Shown here piece after piece: positions 34,530 to 43,264 of a stretch of DNA of 64,000 nt. Source of the DNA: UA16 sp002292325 (GTDB taxonomy: Bacteria; Bacteroidota; Bacteroidia; Flavobacteriales_D; Sanyastnellaceae); NCBI GenBank assembly GCA_943788645.1, contig CALSRC010000012.1, positions 62,001 through 126,000 on the forward strand, given 5' to 3'. The position numbers and the translations under genes were made by a program. The notes beneath the pieces are model-generated. The model was not told the DNA's origin. It saw only the letters and a program-made list of their open reading frames with translations, and made no database searches. Each line of letters starts with the position of its first letter. Position 1 is the first letter of the stretch.

Positions 34530-35339
34530 ATGACAATGCCAAACATTTTCAGCACGCAATGGGGCCTCTTGGGGCTGATCATCCTTTTTTTATCCGGTTG
34601 CACAATCAACCGGGACATCATGTTCAGAACCGGAGATGACTTCGACTTCTCACCTCTGGAGGAGATGGAGTCCAGTGGTTACCGGATCGCACCGAACGAT
34701 ATGCTGCGGTTTCAACTTTTTTCTAACAAAGGGCAACGCCTGAATCAAGTCACTGCAGGAGGTTCAAATGGAAGTGGCAATCAGCAGATGAACCAGCAGA
34801 TGAACCAGCAGATGAATGGGCAGGGAGGAATGAGTTACTTGGTCAAACCCGATGGTCTGATTGAACTGCCGGAGCTTGGTAACATCCGTTTGGAAGGATT
34901 GACCATCGAAGAAGCAGAGGAATTATTGGAAGAGGCATATGCGAGTTTTTACATTGAACCGTTCGTGATATTGCGCGTTCAGAACAACCGAGTGTACATA
35001 TTTCCCGGTGAGTCAGGAAGGGCTTCGGTTGTTACCTTGGCTAACATGAATACGACCTTGCTTGAAGTCTTGGCGACGACCGGCGGCCTTGGGGGTCGGG
35101 CGAATGCTTCGAAAGTGAAGTTGATCCGGCGATCGGCATCCGGCAATGAGGTGTACAAAATGGATTTGTCGACGATTGATGGATTGGACGCTGCGAACGT
35201 AGTGGTGCAAGCATATGATATCATTTATGTCGAGCCATTGCCACAGCTCGTGCGGGAAGCAACGGAAAGTTTGACCCCGATCGCATCGTTGATTTCGACG
35301 CTGACCTTCTTCTATGCATTCATAGTCAACCCCAATTGA
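34530..35339 (+). CDS. polysaccharide export (Wza-like) lipoprotein
   Basis: 269 residues. The signal peptide ends in a lipobox (LFLSGC, Cys about 24). The polysaccharide export domain starts near YRIAPNDMLRFQLF and continues in SYLVKPDGLIELPELGNIRLEGLTIEEA. An SLBB-like segment (VYIFPGESGRASVVTLANMNTTLLEVLATTGG) is next, with a C-terminal helix TPIASLISTLTFFYAFIV. A Gln/Asn/Met repeat interrupts the first domain. Wza-type proteins form the outer-membrane channel for capsule or exopolysaccharide. No Wzc kinase follows; rfbC is next, one base after the stop. Confidence 0.88.
   Translation: MTMPNIFSTQWGLLGLIILFLSGCTINRDIMFRTGDDFDFSPLEEMESSGYRIAPNDMLRFQLFSNKGQRLNQVTAGGSNGSGNQQMNQQMNQQMNGQGGMSYLVKPDGLIELPELGNIRLEGLTIEEAEELLEEAYASFYIEPFVILRVQNNRVYIFPGESGRASVVTLANMNTTLLEVLATTGGLGGRANASKVKLIRRSASGNEVYKMDLSTIDGLDAANVVVQAYDIIYVEPLPQLVREATESLTPIASLISTLTFFYAFIVNPN
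34779..34814 (+). repeat. 12-base tandem repeat coding NQQM
   Basis: Three copies of a 12-base unit (aaccagcagatg, with t for c in the first copy) encode three NQQM units inside the polysaccharide export lipoprotein. Copy changes would keep the frame. Confidence 0.85.
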
Positions 35340-35340
35340 T

Positions 35341-35910
35341 ATGGACATTGAAGCGTTGCCTCTGAACGGACTTTTGAAACTAACACCTCGTCAATTTCGG
35401 GACGATCGCGGAGTGTTTTGGGAAACATGGCGGGATGGAATGGTGTGTGACGATTCGGGGAATTCGCTCAAATTTATTCAGGAAAACCTCTCCATTTCGA
35501 AGGCAGGCACGTTGCGTGGCCTCCACTATCAGCGGGATCCACATGCGCAAGGAAAGTTGGTTCGAGCAGTGTCCGGAAGGATCGTGGATGTAGCGGTGGA
35601 TGTGCGAGCTTCCTCTCCCACGCGAGGGGAATGGTACGCATGTGAATTGTCCAATGAGAATGGCTGCCAATTGTGGATTCCCGTGGGGTTTGCGCATGGG
35701 TTTTTGGCGTTGACCGATCACGCGGTGGTAGAATACCGATGCACGGCTTCTTACCATCCGGAATCGGAGGGGTCCATTCTTTGGAACGATCCAGATTTAG
35801 ATATAACGTGGGAACCAGCCGGATTTGTTATGCCCGAGGGGGGGGCTTTTTTATCTGAAAAGGATGCCATAGCGCCTTCGTTGAAAGCAGGTGGATGGCC
35901 TTTTAAATGA
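35341..35910 (+). CDS. rfbC: dTDP-4-dehydrorhamnose 3,5-epimerase
   Basis: 189 residues of the RmlC cupin fold: RQFRDDRGVFWETW, FIQENLSISKAGTLRGLHYQ with the catalytic His at about 62, and LWIPVGFAHGFLALTDHAVVEYRCT. It epimerises dTDP-4-keto-6-deoxyglucose at C3 and C5 on the way to dTDP-L-rhamnose. The other rml genes are not in the window. Placed one base after the export lipoprotein, it fits a small surface-polysaccharide unit. Confidence 0.94.
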   Translation: MDIEALPLNGLLKLTPRQFRDDRGVFWETWRDGMVCDDSGNSLKFIQENLSISKAGTLRGLHYQRDPHAQGKLVRAVSGRIVDVAVDVRASSPTRGEWYACELSNENGCQLWIPVGFAHGFLALTDHAVVEYRCTASYHPESEGSILWNDPDLDITWEPAGFVMPEGGAFLSEKDAIAPSLKAGGWPFK

Positions 35911-35953
35911 ATAGCTAGGGAACCCCATTTGGAATAATTTCAACGTGAATACA

Positions 35954-36877
35954 ATGAATTCTTGGAAGAAGGAGCGTTCGATTTTGGTAAAGTCTGCTGC
36001 TTGTTTGGTTTTTGTAATCGGACTCACGGCGTTGGTTTCAAATCCTACATTGACCGATGGACACAAGCCATCGGAGCGGGTTGCGTGGACACAAAATGAA
36101 GCGCCTAAATTGCCGAATCGGGAGGATTTGGCAGGAGAAACGGTGCCAATGGATGCCTTCGGTGTGCGGGATCAATTGGACCGGGAACTCATTGTCAATA
36201 CGTACCATCACAGCTCAACCATGCTGTATTTTAAACGCGCAGCACGGTGGTTCCCCATCATCGAGCCCATTCTGCGCGAAAACGGTTTGCCGGAGGACAT
36301 GAAGTACCTCGCTATCATTGAAAGTGGCCTGGCCCAAGTTGTTTCGCCTGCCGGAGCAACGGGGTTTTGGCAGTTCATGAAAGGAACGGCCCCGCAGTAC
36401 GGGCTGAAGGTGACGAAAGAAATAGACGAGCGCTACCACGTTGCTAAGGCGACCCAAGCGGCCTGTACTTATTTGCTAGAATCCAGGGAAGAATTTGGAA
36501 GCTGGGCCCTTGCAGCAGCATCCTACAATATGGGTAAAGCGGGCGTCCGAAAGGCAATGGAAAAACAAGGAGTTGGAACCTACTGGGAATTGCACCTGAA
36601 TTCAGAAACCGCTCGATACGTTTATCGTTTGCTCGCGATCAAGGCCATTTTTGAAGCACCCGAATCTTTTGGATTTTCCATTGACGAAGATGCGCTATAC
36701 CGTCCCCACGAGACGCGAACAGTCTGGGTGACATCGTCCGTAGAAGATGCAGCAGCTTTTGCGCTGCAAGAAGGGGCGAATTTAAAATCACTCAAAATCT
36801 TGAACCCGTGGCTTCGTTCGGACCGTTTGACCATCGCGCCGGGCGATTCTGTCGCCATCGATCTGCCGATTGAATGA
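35954..36877 (+). CDS. lytic transglycosylase (MltD-like, SLT domain)
   Basis: 307 residues from the ATG at 35954; an in-frame GTG at 35945 is also possible. A membrane or signal helix (about 10-30) is followed by an SLT domain with catalytic Glu in YLAIIESGLAQVVSPAGATGFWQFM and the AAASYNMGKAG motif. It cleaves glycan strands with anhydro-muramyl product formation. No classical LysM repeat is visible, though the last 40 residues (LKSLKILNPWLRSDRLTIAPGDSVAI) look like one degenerate LysM. Confidence 0.9.
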   Translation: MNSWKKERSILVKSAACLVFVIGLTALVSNPTLTDGHKPSERVAWTQNEAPKLPNREDLAGETVPMDAFGVRDQLDRELIVNTYHHSSTMLYFKRAARWFPIIEPILRENGLPEDMKYLAIIESGLAQVVSPAGATGFWQFMKGTAPQYGLKVTKEIDERYHVAKATQAACTYLLESREEFGSWALAAASYNMGKAGVRKAMEKQGVGTYWELHLNSETARYVYRLLAIKAIFEAPESFGFSIDEDALYRPHETRTVWVTSSVEDAAAFALQEGANLKSLKILNPWLRSDRLTIAPGDSVAIDLPIE

Positions 36878-36917
36878 AATGAAAATGGAAAGGGTAAAGA
36901 GCCTGTCGAGTTCCAGG

Positions 36918-37743
36918 ATGAATGAATTGTTGCAAGTGACTTTGCAAGCAGCCGTAACGGCGGGTCAAGTGATCATGGAGATTTATGACTCAGGTGATTT
37001 TGATGTAACAATCAAAGGGGATGACAGCCCGCTGACACGTGCAGATGTCGCATCGCATGAAGAAATTAAATCTCACCTAAGGGGGACGAACATTCCGATG
37101 CTTTCCGAGGAAGGGCGATCCATTCCGTACCAAGAGCGAAAGGATTGGGCCAGATTATGGATCATTGACCCGATCGATGGTACCAAAGAATTCATCAAGC
37201 GAAACGGAGAATTTACGGTCAACATCGCATTGGTTGAAAACGGTGTGCCTGTGCTGGGTGTGGTATATGCACCCGCGAAAGGACAACTCTTTTATGGGGA
37301 TGAGTTCAATGGGGCATGCTTCGCGGAAGGGGGGCTTGCGCATTGGCATCTCGATGAATGGAAAGAGATAGCGCAGCCAATGCCTCAGCCATCGGTGGAT
37401 CGCCCGTTCACGGCGGGTAGCGAGCCGAAGTCACATGTCACCGGAGACAGAGGAATTCATTGATGAACTGCGTGCATTGCATGGCTCGGTAGATTTGATA
37501 TCGCGGGGAAGCTCGCTCAAAATGTGCATGGTGGCGGCCGGATTCGCTGACTGCTATCCGCGGTTTGCTCCGACGATGGAGTGGGACACCGCCGCTGGCC
37601 AAGCTGTCTGCTTGGCAGCTGGTTGTGAAGTGATGAATTGGGAAACCAAGTATGTACTGACCTACAATCGGAAAGAATTACTCAATCCTTGGTTTTTGGT
37701 GCGTGGTCCTCGCGCTCTTCAAGATTCCGAAGGCGCGTCTTAA
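36918..37743 (+). CDS. cysQ: 3'(2'),5'-bisphosphate nucleotidase CysQ, one +1 frameshift as sequenced
   Basis: Inositol-monophosphatase superfamily. It removes the 3'-phosphate from adenosine 3',5'-bisphosphate formed in sulfate assimilation. Motifs: PMLSEEG, metal-binding WIIDPIDGTKEF, and the later MEWDTAAGQAV. As written the frame breaks at 37415-37417 (ggg, gg expected). Correction reads ...FTAVASRSHMSPETEEF..., exactly the CysQ pattern, and gives about 274 residues. Start 36918 (MNELLQVTLQAAVTAG) fits the family; an ATG at 36879, two bases after the upstream gene, would add 13 residues. Ends one base before the convergent CoA-transferase stop. Confidence 0.9.
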
Positions 37744-37744
37744 T

Positions 37745-38821
37745 TCACCTTGGATTATCGCCAAAATGTTGCACGCGGTATGCAATTGCCGCAGGACGTT
37801 TGCTGCCAGAAGGGTTGGTTTGAATCCACTCGGTGTTTGGCCCGTTGGGATCTAAAACTTCCTGAATCGTGCGAACGACTCCTGCAGGAGCTCCTGCGCC
37901 GCGCAGCGCCAGTTCGAGCGGAATTTTTTCCCAGGATGCCGATGCGTAATTGAGGGTTTTCATCAATTCTTCCCGGTGCGTGACCCGCAATTGGTTCGAG
38001 CCAAATCGAGGATCAGTCAGCAATTCAAGGCATTGAAGCACGTTACAAAGACCTTCAAATTGCCTGCTGTTTCCGATGGCCAATACAAGATGACCGTTCT
38101 TGCAAAACAGCACATCACCATAGGGTGCGATATTAGGGTGCAATCCGCTGTTGCGTTGAGGAGAGTTTTCTGCTACGAGCCAGTTGGTTCCTTGATTGAC
38201 CAGCGCTGTAACACCACTTCCAGCGAGCGAAACTTCCGCAAAAAACCCCGTTCCCCCTTGTGATCTGTCCAGTAAACCCTCCAAAGCAGCGAGCCGTATT
38301 TGATGCGAAGCAAGTACGTCCATCAAGGCGACGGGCATCCGCAATGGTGGCCCGTTGGTCTCTCCATTCATGTGCATAAATCCGGTTTCTGCTTGGACCA
38401 CTGCATCATATGCCAATCGGTCTGGTGCATTGTTGAATCCGACGAGCCGCACACGTATGAGGTGAGGGTGGCGTGTGGCCACAGCATGCGGTTGGAGGTT
38501 GAACTTCTCTAGATCAGCTGATTTGAAATTCTCAATCAGCACATCATGGGAGGCGAGCTGTTTTTCGAGCCACTCCTGACCTTTGTCAGAACCCAGATCC
38601 ATCCATTCCAATTGTTTGGCGCCGTTTGCAGCTTCGTAATACGCGGAGATGTCTAACTCGGGGTCTTCATTTGCTCCTTTCCAGCTTCGCGTTACATCGC
38701 CAGAAGGAGGACGCTCCACCTTGGTCACATGAGCCCCGCGTTCTGCCAGTGCTGTAGCAGCCAGTGGACCCGCTAGAACACTTGCTAATTCCAAAACTCG
38801 AACAGATTCCAGTGCAGCCAT
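37745..38821 (-). CDS. CaiB/BaiF family (type III) CoA transferase
   Basis: 358 residues: VRVLELASVLAGPLAATALAERGAHVTKVERP is the classic N-terminus, and the catalytic Asp lies in RLAYDAVVQAETGFM. The family moves CoA between organic acids through an aspartyl-CoA anhydride. Alpha-methylacyl-CoA racemases share the fold, and the substrate here cannot be told. The protein is a little shorter than the usual 380-400. A TAATTTCG box lies four bases before the ATG. Confidence 0.88.
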   Translation of the reverse strand: MAALESVRVLELASVLAGPLAATALAERGAHVTKVERPPSGDVTRSWKGANEDPELDISAYYEAANGAKQLEWMDLGSDKGQEWLEKQLASHDVLIENFKSADLEKFNLQPHAVATRHPHLIRVRLVGFNNAPDRLAYDAVVQAETGFMHMNGETNGPPLRMPVALMDVLASHQIRLAALEGLLDRSQGGTGFFAEVSLAGSGVTALVNQGTNWLVAENSPQRNSGLHPNIAPYGDVLFCKNGHLVLAIGNSRQFEGLCNVLQCLELLTDPRFGSNQLRVTHREELMKTLNYASASWEKIPLELALRGAGAPAGVVRTIQEVLDPNGPNTEWIQTNPSGSKRPAAIAYRVQHFGDNPR

Positions 38822-38825
38822 GCAA

Positions 38826-38833
38826 CGAAATTA
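38826..38833 (-). promoter_or_regulatory. -7 box of CoA transferase gene, four bases before ATG
   Basis: TAATTTCG, C-variant of TAnnTTTG, then TTGC and ATG. A TTG 20 bases upstream of the box may be the -33 element. Likely leaderless. Confidence 0.5.
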
Positions 38834-38838
38834 CGTTG

Positions 38839-40194
38839 TTAGGTTGGTTTCAACACAGACTTATAAGTGTCTATGGCGCGAAGACGCGCTGTTGCATGGT
38901 CGACAATGGGCTCAGGGTAGCGTGCGGTCCCAAATTCGGGCACCCACCTTTTTACGTAAGCTTCGTCTTTATCAAACTTGGCCAATTGTGCACTCGGGTT
39001 GAACACCCGAAAATAAGGCGCGGCATCGCACCCGGATCCAGCAGCCCATTGCCAACCTCCAGCGTTCGATGCGAGATCAAAATCGAGCAGGTGGCGAGCG
39101 AAAAACCGCTCTCCCCAGCGCCAATCCGTGAGCAAATGCTTGCAGAGAAATGAGGCGACAACCATGCGCACTCGGTTGTGCATGAATCCGGTTGCAAGCA
39201 ACTCTCGCATGCCGGCATCGACCAATGGATAACCTGTGCGGCCTTCACACCATGCAGCGAAATGCGCTTCGTTGTTGTCCCATGGGATGGCATCATACGC
39301 TGGCCTGAAGCTATCTGTCGCAGAATGAGGGAAATGATACAGAATGGTTTGATAGAAATCCCGCCAGATCAGTTCAGTGGTCCATTTTTCACTGTGCCTC
39401 AGTCCCGAACGTAACGCTTCTCGAATGCTAACGGTTCCGAAGCGCAAGTGGAGTGATAGTCGGGAAGTCCCCGCAACGGAAGGGAAATCGCGTTTTTCAC
39501 CATAGGAGTGAAGTGTTTGAGGTTGGATTTTCTTGGATGGAACCCATTGATCGACGAGGTCGACTTGTCGGAAACCCATCGACTCCAAGCTCGGGAGTTC
39601 TGTGGTGTTCACTTCATTGCGTTGAACAAGGGTCTTGCTGGAACACCACTCCAAAGATTCGGCTTTGGCATAGTGGCCTTCGGTCAGGGTTTTCCTCCAT
39701 TTTTTGCTGTACGGCGTGAATACGGTGTAAGGCAGGCCATCGTCTTTGGTGACTTCAGACTTTTCAAATATCACATGATCTTTGATGCCCTTAAAAGCAA
39801 TGCCGTGTTCATCAAAAAGCGAAGCCAAATAACGGTCTCTAGCCTGAGCATACGGCTCATAGTCCCGGCCGACGTGCACGGAATCTATTTGGACTCCTGC
39901 AAGTTGAAAATCACGAATCCATTGATTCCAAACCACCTCTGGCTTTCCGTAGCCAACGTGCAATGTGCTGCCAAACCCTTCGAGTTGATGTTGCAGCTTT
40001 TGGAGTTCGCGGTGAATGAAGGTCACTCGCCGGTCTTCAGGATTGTCCAACTTATCGAGGATGTCCTGATCGAAAATAAAGGCGATCAAAACAGGCTTGT
40101 CCTGTTGGAAAGCCGACAACAAACTGCGGTTGTCTTCAATTCGTATGTCACGACGAATCCAATGGATTGCGATGGTTGACGCGGGGTTTTTCAT
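38839..40194 (-). CDS. phr: deoxyribodipyrimidine photolyase / cryptochrome family
   Basis: 451 residues. The N-terminal antenna-binding Rossmann domain begins IHWIRRDIRIEDNRSL. The FAD-binding domain has GTSRLSLHLRFGTVSIREAL, ELIWRDFYQTIL and the signature GYPLVDAGMRELLATGFMHNRVRM...LLDFDLASNAGGWQWAAGSGCDAAPYFRVFNP in broken segments. These are class I CPD-photolyase features; it repairs UV-made pyrimidine dimers with blue light, and the sequence does not exclude a cryptochrome. A CACCTTTG box (40244-40237) about 40 bases upstream could drive it. Confidence 0.95.
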   Translation of the reverse strand: MKNPASTIAIHWIRRDIRIEDNRSLLSAFQQDKPVLIAFIFDQDILDKLDNPEDRRVTFIHRELQKLQHQLEGFGSTLHVGYGKPEVVWNQWIRDFQLAGVQIDSVHVGRDYEPYAQARDRYLASLFDEHGIAFKGIKDHVIFEKSEVTKDDGLPYTVFTPYSKKWRKTLTEGHYAKAESLEWCSSKTLVQRNEVNTTELPSLESMGFRQVDLVDQWVPSKKIQPQTLHSYGEKRDFPSVAGTSRLSLHLRFGTVSIREALRSGLRHSEKWTTELIWRDFYQTILYHFPHSATDSFRPAYDAIPWDNNEAHFAAWCEGRTGYPLVDAGMRELLATGFMHNRVRMVVASFLCKHLLTDWRWGERFFARHLLDFDLASNAGGWQWAAGSGCDAAPYFRVFNPSAQLAKFDKDEAYVKRWVPEFGTARYPEPIVDHATARLRAIDTYKSVLKPT

Positions 40195-40279
40195 GTGTTT
40201 TCGTCAGTTTATCGATAAAGTCAATTGTATTTTGAACAAAGGTGCAAGATGATAGTTACTACTCCATAAACCTGTTATA

Positions 40280-42178
40280 ATGAAAAAAGTTTTTTACGTA
40301 TTTGGCCTGTTTTTGGCTGGAGTTGCGACGGTCGCAACCGCGCAAGACAACCCATGTGGGGTTGAAGGAATTGTTGTGGAGGCTGAAAGCTTCTCCTATA
40401 CACCGTCAGATTTGGAAATCGAAGTGGGCCAGACGGTTGTTTGGGTCAATGTAGACGGCTTCCACGATGTCAATGGAGCGGAAAGCACACTCGGTGATAT
40501 GTGGAACAACCCGGAGTCTTTTTCCTTCGGTGCAGTCAATGGAACAATGGATGGTGTATGCATCGGTTCGCATACATTCACAGTGGAAGGAACTTACAAT
40601 TACGATTGTTCAATCGGCTCTCACGCTGCCAATGGTATGGTGGCAACCATCACGGTAAACCCCGTTCAGCAGTCCAACACCGTCGTTGACATCATCGTGA
40701 ACTCGGATGACCATACTTTATTAGAGGCTGCAGTGATTGAAGCAGGACTGGCCGATGCATTGAGTGCAGAAGGCCCGTTTACTGTATTTGCTCCAACCGA
40801 TGAGGCCATTGTTTCTCTTACAGAGGCATTGGAGATTACAGCTGAGGAGTTGTTGGCATTGCCAAACCTTGGCGAGATCTTGCAATACCACGTTGTTGCA
40901 GCAGCAGCGTACGCAGCAGACTTGTCTGATGGCCAAATGATTGAGACTTTATTAGGGGAAGACGTTACAGTGACAGTGAATCAGAATGGAGTGATGGTCA
41001 ACAATGCCATGGTCACTGTGGCAGATGTTGCAGCGGACAATGGAGTTGTGCACGTCATCGATGCGGTCTTGTTGCCGCCAGCACCACCATCCAACACGGT
41101 AGTCGACATCATCGTCAACTCAGATGATCACACGTTGCTCGAAGCAGCGGTGATTGAAGCAGGATTGGTAGAGGCTTTGAGCGCAGAGGGTCCGTTTACT
41201 GTCTTTGCTCCAACGGACGCAGCAGTAGTTGCTTTAACAGAGGCTTTGGAGATTTCAGCTGAGGAGTTATTGGCACTGCCCAATCTCGGTGAGATCTTGC
41301 AGTACCATGTTGTAGGAGCAGCTGCCTATGCGGCAGACTTGTCCGATGGCCAAATGATTGAGACGTTATTAGGTGAAGACGTGACCGTTACCATCTCCGC
41401 TGAAGGCGTGATGATCAATAATGCAATGGTCACTGCAGCCGACATCGCTGCCGACAACGGTGTGGTGCACGTGATTGATGCGGTCTTGTTACCGCCAACT
41501 CCTCCGACCAATACGGTTGTGGACATCATCGTTAATTCTGATGACCATACATTGCTCGAAGCCGCAGTGATTGAGGCGGGCTTGGTCGAAGCTTTGAGCG
41601 GAGAAGGTCCATTCACCGTATTTGCTCCAAACGATGCGGCCATTGTTGCACTGACGGAGGCATTGGAGATTACGGCTGAGGATTTGTTGGCATTGCCCAA
41701 CCTCGGTGAGATTTTGCAGTACCACGTTGTAGGAGCATCTGCGTTCGCTGCAGATTTGTCTGATGGACAAATGATCGAGACGTTGTTGGGAGAAGACGTC
41801 ACCGTCTCCATCACGGATGAAGGCGTGATGATCAATAACGCCATGGTCATCGTAGCAGACATTGAGGCAGACAACGGAGTGGTCCACGTCATCGACGCGG
41901 TCTTGTTGCCACCTACTGCGAATGCAGTGATTGAAGCAGATCAATTGGCCGTCATGGTCTACCCCAACCCAGCGGGAGAAGGAGAATTGAACATCCGAGG
42001 CAATTGGAATGCGGGTGCGTTGATCCAAGTGTGGGATGCAGCCGGTCGCCAAGTAGCAGAGACGACGGCGAACCAATCCTGGGAGCGCCTTTCAACACAA
42101 ACTTGGAATGCTGGTCTATACGTCGTCCGAGTAACGGAAGGCGACTACAGCGTGAATAAGATGTTTCTGGTTAATTGA
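40280..42178 (+). CDS. secreted cupredoxin-triple fasciclin protein with T9SS tail
   Basis: 632 residues. A signal peptide (ending TATAQ) is followed by a plastocyanin-like domain (about 25-130) with all four type 1 copper ligands visible: His in DGFHDVNG and Cys, His, Met in YDCSIGSHAANGM. Three fasciclin domains follow at about 133-271, 272-410 and 411-549, each exactly 139 residues and nearly identical. The tail (VYPNPAGEGELNIRG ... GLYVVRVTEGDYSVNKMFLVN) is a type A type IX secretion sorting domain, so it is exported and probably surface-attached. Fasciclin domains mediate adhesion. Copper binding is predicted, not shown. Confidence 0.93.
   Translation: MKKVFYVFGLFLAGVATVATAQDNPCGVEGIVVEAESFSYTPSDLEIEVGQTVVWVNVDGFHDVNGAESTLGDMWNNPESFSFGAVNGTMDGVCIGSHTFTVEGTYNYDCSIGSHAANGMVATITVNPVQQSNTVVDIIVNSDDHTLLEAAVIEAGLADALSAEGPFTVFAPTDEAIVSLTEALEITAEELLALPNLGEILQYHVVAAAAYAADLSDGQMIETLLGEDVTVTVNQNGVMVNNAMVTVADVAADNGVVHVIDAVLLPPAPPSNTVVDIIVNSDDHTLLEAAVIEAGLVEALSAEGPFTVFAPTDAAVVALTEALEISAEELLALPNLGEILQYHVVGAAAYAADLSDGQMIETLLGEDVTVTISAEGVMINNAMVTAADIAADNGVVHVIDAVLLPPTPPTNTVVDIIVNSDDHTLLEAAVIEAGLVEALSGEGPFTVFAPNDAAIVALTEALEITAEDLLALPNLGEILQYHVVGASAFAADLSDGQMIETLLGEDVTVSITDEGVMINNAMVIVADIEADNGVVHVIDAVLLPPTANAVIEADQLAVMVYPNPAGEGELNIRGNWNAGALIQVWDAAGRQVAETTANQSWERLSTQTWNAGLYVVRVTEGDYSVNKMFLVN
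40676..41926 (+). repeat. three 417-base tandem fasciclin repeats
   Basis: Copies begin at 40676, 41093 and 41510 (exact 417-base period, 139 codons). The proteins are almost identical, but the DNA differs at many third codon positions: in the first 20 codons of copies 1 and 2, 13 differ and all are silent. Confidence 0.95.
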
Positions 42179-42201
42179 TTCTCAGACCGATTAACTTCTA
42201 T

Positions 42202-42238
42202 GAACGGGCGGCCCAACTGGGTTCGCCCGTTCTTTTTT
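42202..42238 (+). terminator. intrinsic terminator after fasciclin gene
   Basis: Nine-base stem GAACGGGCG (42202-42210) and CGCCCGTTC (42224-42232), with a loop that can pair further (CCCA/TGGG), then six T. Confidence 0.92.
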
Positions 42239-42263
42239 GCCCCTCTTTTTTGCCCCTCTTTTT
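42232..42263 (+). repeat. 13-base tandem repeat duplicating the terminator T-run
   Basis: The unit cttttttgcccct occurs twice in full plus a partial third, giving T-runs at 42233-42238, 42246-42251 and 42259-42263 behind one hairpin. Confidence 0.8.
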
Positions 42264-42277
42264 AAATGAATTGCAGT

Positions 42278-43189
42278 CTATTGAATAATATCACGCAGGG
42301 CACCTTCAAGCGTCGGGTGCGTGAAATTAAAGCCTGCCTTCAATGCGCGTTCAACTTCCACCTTCTGAGAAGCGAGAATGACAGACGACATTTCTCCAAA
42401 TACCAGCCTCAATCCCCATGAAGGCACAGCAGGAGCCCAAAAAGGTCGCCGACAAGCCCGCGCTAAACATTTGCTCAACTCACGATTTGTGACAGGATGA
42501 GGGGCGACGGCATTAAACACGCCACTCAGGGTTTCCTCTTCAGCGGCCCAGAGGAACATTTCGGCCAAGTCATCAATGTGGATCCAGGATTGCCATTGTG
42601 TTCCCGGGCCCACAGCTGAACCCAATCCCAGTCGGAACAGAGGGAGAAGCCGCCCTAACATACCTCCGTCTCGGGCCAAGACCAATCCAATTCGAAGTCG
42701 GATGGTTCGCAATCCTTGCGATTCAAGGGGGGCGATTCCTGATTCCCATTGCTGGACCACATCGCTCAGAAAACCAGTTGCGACGGGTGAATTTTCGGTA
42801 AATGATTCATTGCCCGAGGGATAGATTCCGATGGCGCTTGCACTGATGAAGACTTCGGGTTTCTCGTTTTCTTGTAAAGAAGAGATATGAGAATTGAGCA
42901 ACGCGGTGGTTTTGACGCGGCTATCGAGAATGGCTTGTTTGCTTGCAGCTGTCCAACGCTGAGCGACTGGCGCTCCAGCGAGATGAATGACCGTGTGGAC
43001 ATCCTTGAATGCATCGGAATCCACTGTTCCTTCATCGGGGTTCCAAGTGTAGTAAGTAACGCCGGGGATGTCGGAGGCCGCTGTTCGCCTTGTCAAAATA
43101 TTTATCCGTTCGCCGCGATCTGCCAGCTTTTGGATGATCCGTGATCCAACCAGTCCGGTTCCACCTGTTATGAGATACGTTGCTTTCAT
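42278..43189 (-). CDS. TIGR01777 / SDR39U1 family epimerase
   Basis: 303 residues from the ATG at 43189 (MKATYLITGGTGLVG); a longer start at 43207 adds six residues. The Rossmann motif GGTGLVGSRI binds NAD(P). The family marks VIHLAGAPVAQRWTAASKQAIL, FISASAIGIYP and WIHIDDLAEMFLWA are present. The proteins are NAD-dependent nucleoside-diphosphate-sugar epimerase relatives; the substrate is not known for the family. Cytoplasmic, normal length, divergent from the LVIVD gene. Confidence 0.93.
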   Translation of the reverse strand: MKATYLITGGTGLVGSRIIQKLADRGERINILTRRTAASDIPGVTYYTWNPDEGTVDSDAFKDVHTVIHLAGAPVAQRWTAASKQAILDSRVKTTALLNSHISSLQENEKPEVFISASAIGIYPSGNESFTENSPVATGFLSDVVQQWESGIAPLESQGLRTIRLRIGLVLARDGGMLGRLLPLFRLGLGSAVGPGTQWQSWIHIDDLAEMFLWAAEEETLSGVFNAVAPHPVTNRELSKCLARACRRPFWAPAVPSWGLRLVFGEMSSVILASQKVEVERALKAGFNFTHPTLEGALRDIIQ

Positions 43190-43264
43190 GCTAATGGAAA
43201 CAACCATCGATGAGGTTTTGTTGTTTCCTTGTAGAATGTTTACTTTCCATTTTAACTCTCCATC

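Noticed and set aside
40200..40240. TATTTTG box and TTATCGATAA palindrome before the fasciclin gene
   Set aside because: The box is one base short of consensus and the distance to the ATG is long; too weak to call a promoter.
41326..42076. Long minus-strand frames inside the fasciclin gene
   Set aside because: They mirror the repetitive Ala/Val/Asp codons of the coding strand, as expected of shadows.
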